Of a stretch of 15,730 nt of DNA, positions 13,560 through 15,730 are shown piece after piece (positions within the stretch are counted from its first letter, which is position 1; every line of letters begins with the position of its first letter). The translations under genes and the position numbers were made by a program. The stretch comes from Actinomycetota bacterium (GTDB lineage Bacteria > Actinomycetota > Thermoleophilia > Gaiellales > Gaiellaceae): positions 1 to 15,730 of the forward strand of contig JACDBY010000110.1 in NCBI GenBank assembly GCA_013694685.1, given 5' to 3'. The notes below the pieces were generated by a model. The model was not told the origin of the DNA. It searched no databases and saw only the letters and a program-made list of their open reading frames with translations.

Positions 13560-14525
13560 ATGAACCTCGTCCTGGTGCATCCGGAGGCGGCGCTCGTCGG
13601 AGCGGCCGTCCTGGTTCCGCTCGGCGCGCTCTGGCTGCTCGAGCGCCGGAAGGCGCGGATCCGCGCCCTCCTCGGTCTCGCGCCGCCGCCGACACGAGCA
13701 AGCCGTCTCGCTGCCGGTGCCCTCGTCGTCCTGGCTGCACTGGTCGCGACGGCGAGCGCACAGCCTGTCCTGCTCCGGCAGGACCCGGTGTTCGTCCGGG
13801 CCGATGCCGAGGCCTACGTCGTGATCGACATCACGCGCTCGATGCTCGCGGGGGCCTCGCGGAGCGGCGACACCCGACTCGAGCGTGCGGTCAGGGTCGC
13901 TGCGCAGGTGCGCGCCGCGGTCCCCGACGTGCCGGTCGGGCTCGCCTCGTTCACGAACCGGATCGTGCCCCACGTCTTTCCCACCGACGACGCCGTGGTG
14001 TTCCGCTCCGGCCTGCGCCGTTCGATCGAGGTCGAATCGCCGCCACCGGATCGCGCGGCAGGCGCCGTTCTGACGGCGTTCGACGCGCTCGCTCCCCTCC
14101 AGACCCACAACTTCTTTGCGCCGGAATCCAGACGGCGCGTGGCCGTGATCGTCACCGACGGGGAGACCAACCCCGTCTCGCAGCGTACGATCGCGGCTCT
14201 GCGCCGTCGTCCCAGGCTCGACCTTGTGCTCGTGCGCGTGTGGGGCGAGCGGGAGCGCATCTTCCAGCCGGGCGTCGCGGCCGACCGGAGCTACCGAACC
14301 GATCCCGGGAGCACGGAGGTCCTGCGGGACTTCGTGCGCGCCACCGGCGCGCGGCTCTACGCCGAGTCCGACGCGAGACGAGCCTCGGCGGAGGTCGCCC
14401 GCCTGCTCGGTCGCGGGGCACCGGTGCGGGCCGGCTCGCAGGTCTCGGCGCAGCCGCTCGCGGTGTGGACGTTCGGCCTGGCGTTCGTGCCGCTCGGGTA
14501 CCTGCTCTGGCGCCGAAACGTCTGA
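13560..14525 (+). CDS. Bat-type membrane VWA-domain protein
   Basis: This 321-residue protein has two N-terminal membrane helices (about 8-27 and 50-67), a VWA domain at about 84-285, and a C-terminal helix (about 298-316), the typical BatA/BatB layout. The metal site reads DITRS at 90-94, a DxTxS variant of DxSxS, with the second aspartate in TDGETNP at 199-205. Bat proteins are membrane partners of MoxR. The ATG at 13560 has GGGAG eight bases upstream; an upstream in-frame ATG at 13470 would add a 30-residue stretch from the hairpin region and is unlikely. The stop overlaps the ABC ATPase start (TGATG). It is the second VWA gene here, set apart from the first part of the cluster by 181 bases. 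Confidence 0.92.
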   Translation: MNLVLVHPEAALVGAAVLVPLGALWLLERRKARIRALLGLAPPPTRASRLAAGALVVLAALVATASAQPVLLRQDPVFVRADAEAYVVIDITRSMLAGASRSGDTRLERAVRVAAQVRAAVPDVPVGLASFTNRIVPHVFPTDDAVVFRSGLRRSIEVESPPPDRAAGAVLTAFDALAPLQTHNFFAPESRRRVAVIVTDGETNPVSQRTIAALRRRPRLDLVLVRVWGERERIFQPGVAADRSYRTDPGSTEVLRDFVRATGARLYAESDARRASAEVARLLGRGAPVRAGSQVSAQPLAVWTFGLAFVPLGYLLWRRNV

Positions 14526-15439
14526 TGCATGCTGCTCCGATGGAGCGGCAGCTCGCCATTCGCCTGAGAGGGGTCGTCAAGCGCTACGGGAAGATCACCG
14601 CCGTCGACGGCCTCGACCTCGACGTGCCCGAGGGCACCTGCGTCGGGCTGCTCGGGCCGAACGGCGCCGGGAAGTCGACCACGATGCGACTTCTCACCGC
14701 CCAGTCGATCGCCGACGAGGGAGAGCTCGAGCTCCTCGGTTATCGACTCCCGGACGAGTCGAAGCAGGCGCGCGCCGAGCTCGGCGTCACGCCGCAGCTC
14801 GACAATCTCGACACGACCCTCACCGTCGAGCAGAACCTGCTGGTCTTCACGCACCTTTACCGCATCCCACGCGCGGTGCGCCGTGCCGCGATCGACCGAG
14901 CGGTCGAGATGGCGAAGCTCGGCGACCGCCGTGACACCCGGGTCGACAAGCTCTCGGGCGGCATGCGGCGCAGGCTCCTGATCGCCCGGGCGCTCGTGCA
15001 CCGACCGCGTCTCGTGCTCCTCGACGAGCCGACGGTCGGTCTCGATCCCCAGGTGCGTCAGGAGCTCTGGGCGCTGATCGACGCACTCAGGAGCGAAGGC
15101 ACGACGATCCTGATGTCGACGCACTACATCGAGGAAGCCGAGCGCCTCGCCGACAGCGTGCTCATCATGTCCCACGGCAAGGCTGTCGCCGCCGGGTCTC
15201 CCACGGACCTCGTCCACGAGCATGCGGGCAGCGAGGTCATCGAGGTCTACGGGCCGCCCGCGCGCCTCCAAGAGATCGAGGCGGAGGCCTCGGACCACGG
15301 TCTGCGGACACGGAGGACGGGGACGAGCGTCTCGATTCTCGGCGTCGAGTCCGGCAACGGATACGCCATCGAGGGCGATCGCAGACCGGCAAACCTCGAG
15401 GACGTGTTCGTTCTCCTCACCGGAGAGGAGATCGCGTGA
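14525..15439 (+). CDS. ABC transporter ATP-binding protein (NodI/DrrA-like exporter)
   Basis: This 304-residue ATPase has Walker A GPNGAGKSTT (44-53), Q-loop TPQLDNLD (89-96), signature LSGGM (143-147), Walker B LVLLDEPTVGLDP (163-175) and switch His200 (STHYIEEAERLAD). The QLDNLD Q-loop and the C-terminal extension with NLEDVFVLLTGEEIA are typical of the NodI/DrrA branch of ABC-2 exporters, which move lipid-linked sugars, polyketides or other compounds outward. Substrate is unknown. The ATG at 14525 overlaps the upstream TGA; an ATG at 14540 would remove five residues and is also possible. Its TGA overlaps the permease GTG (GTGA), so the pair is made together. Confidence 0.95.
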   Translation: MHAAPMERQLAIRLRGVVKRYGKITAVDGLDLDVPEGTCVGLLGPNGAGKSTTMRLLTAQSIADEGELELLGYRLPDESKQARAELGVTPQLDNLDTTLTVEQNLLVFTHLYRIPRAVRRAAIDRAVEMAKLGDRRDTRVDKLSGGMRRRLLIARALVHRPRLVLLDEPTVGLDPQVRQELWALIDALRSEGTTILMSTHYIEEAERLADSVLIMSHGKAVAAGSPTDLVHEHAGSEVIEVYGPPARLQEIEAEASDHGLRTRRTGTSVSILGVESGNGYAIEGDRRPANLEDVFVLLTGEEIA

Positions 15440-15730
15440 GCTCGGCTGCCCCGGAGCGTCGCAAGCACCTCGGTCGGCTCGAGCGCTCGGCGTTGACCGG
15501 TGTGCTCGTCCGCGAGGTCGTGAACTACTCGTCGTACTGGAAGTCGAGCACGTTCTCTTCGACGGTCGAGCCCACGATCTATCTGCTCGCCTTTGGTTTC
15601 GGCTTCGGGTCGCTCGTCTCGACGATCGGCGGGTACGACTACGTCGACTTCGTCGGCACCGGAACGGTCGCGACCGCCGTGCTCTTCTCGAGCGCGTTCC
15701 CGGCGATGTTCGGGACGTTCGTCAAATACC
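15436..15730 (+). CDS. ABC-2 type transporter permease (NodJ/DrrB-like), 5' part
   Basis: A GTG overlapping the ATPase stop opens a frame that runs off the window after 98 residues. The chain begins with a charged segment, then LTGVLVREVVNYSSYWKSS, a first membrane helix (EPTIYLLAFGFGFGSLV), and GYDYVDFVGTGTVATAVLFSSAFPAMFGTF. The EP.IYLLAFGFG and Y.DFV.TG patterns match NodJ-type ABC-2 membrane components. It should form the membrane channel with the ATPase just upstream. Completeness cannot be judged. Confidence 0.9.
   Translation, partial: MSSAAPERRKHLGRLERSALTGVLVREVVNYSSYWKSSTFSSTVEPTIYLLAFGFGFGSLVSTIGGYDYVDFVGTGTVATAVLFSSAFPAMFGTFVKY

Overview
This is a very GC-rich window with densely packed genes, many of them joined by ATGA, GTGA or TGATG overlaps. 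Base composition, heavy GTG start use and gene content (SigB/SigF-type partner switching, YkuD L,D-transpeptidase, DUF1360, MoxR/VWA cluster) suggest an actinobacterium. A deep branch such as Thermoleophilia (Solirubrobacterales/Gaiellales-like) is my guess; no rRNA or other marker in the window tests it.

Left edge (1-453, + strand): the 3' end of an L,D-transpeptidase gene. It meets the next block tail to tail.

Block 1 (462-8123, - strand) is mainly a partner-switching sigma-factor locus. In transcription order: a small proline-rich ORF; a DUF1360 membrane protein; a roughly 1,390-residue sensor with about six GAF domains, a SpoIIE/RsbU PP2C phosphatase and a C-terminal RsbW-type kinase domain; a STAS anti-anti-sigma protein; a frameshifted remnant of a Rho_N/plasmid-stabilisation-type gene; a second STAS protein; a short protein that looks like an RsbW fold without its ATP-binding motifs; a SigB/SigF-family sigma factor; and a stand-alone RsbW-type anti-sigma kinase. 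The inferred logic is that the GAF array senses signals, the PP2C domain dephosphorylates STAS proteins, these capture the kinases, and the sigma factor is released. Two STAS proteins, two intact kinase domains and one apparently dead kinase-like protein make the wiring unusual.

Junction (8124-8883): the strand switches. The + strand holds a wrecked CPA1-type Na+/H+ antiporter gene, with N- and C-terminal ends present, about 300 codons missing and a one-base deletion near the end.

Block 2 (8884-15730, + strand): a MoxR AAA+ ATPase, a DUF58 protein, a two-TM protein with an extracytoplasmic domain, a membrane VWA protein, a one-TM TPR-like protein, then a 181-base gap with strong hairpins, a second membrane VWA protein, and a NodI/DrrA-like ABC ATPase with its ABC-2 permease running off the edge. 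The first part resembles a MoxR-DUF58-Bat (aerotolerance-type) operon, thought to act as a chaperone/metal-insertion or envelope-maturation complex. The overlapping ABC exporter genes suggest cotranscription with the second VWA gene.

No tRNA, rRNA, CRISPR array, insertion sequence or phage gene was recognised.
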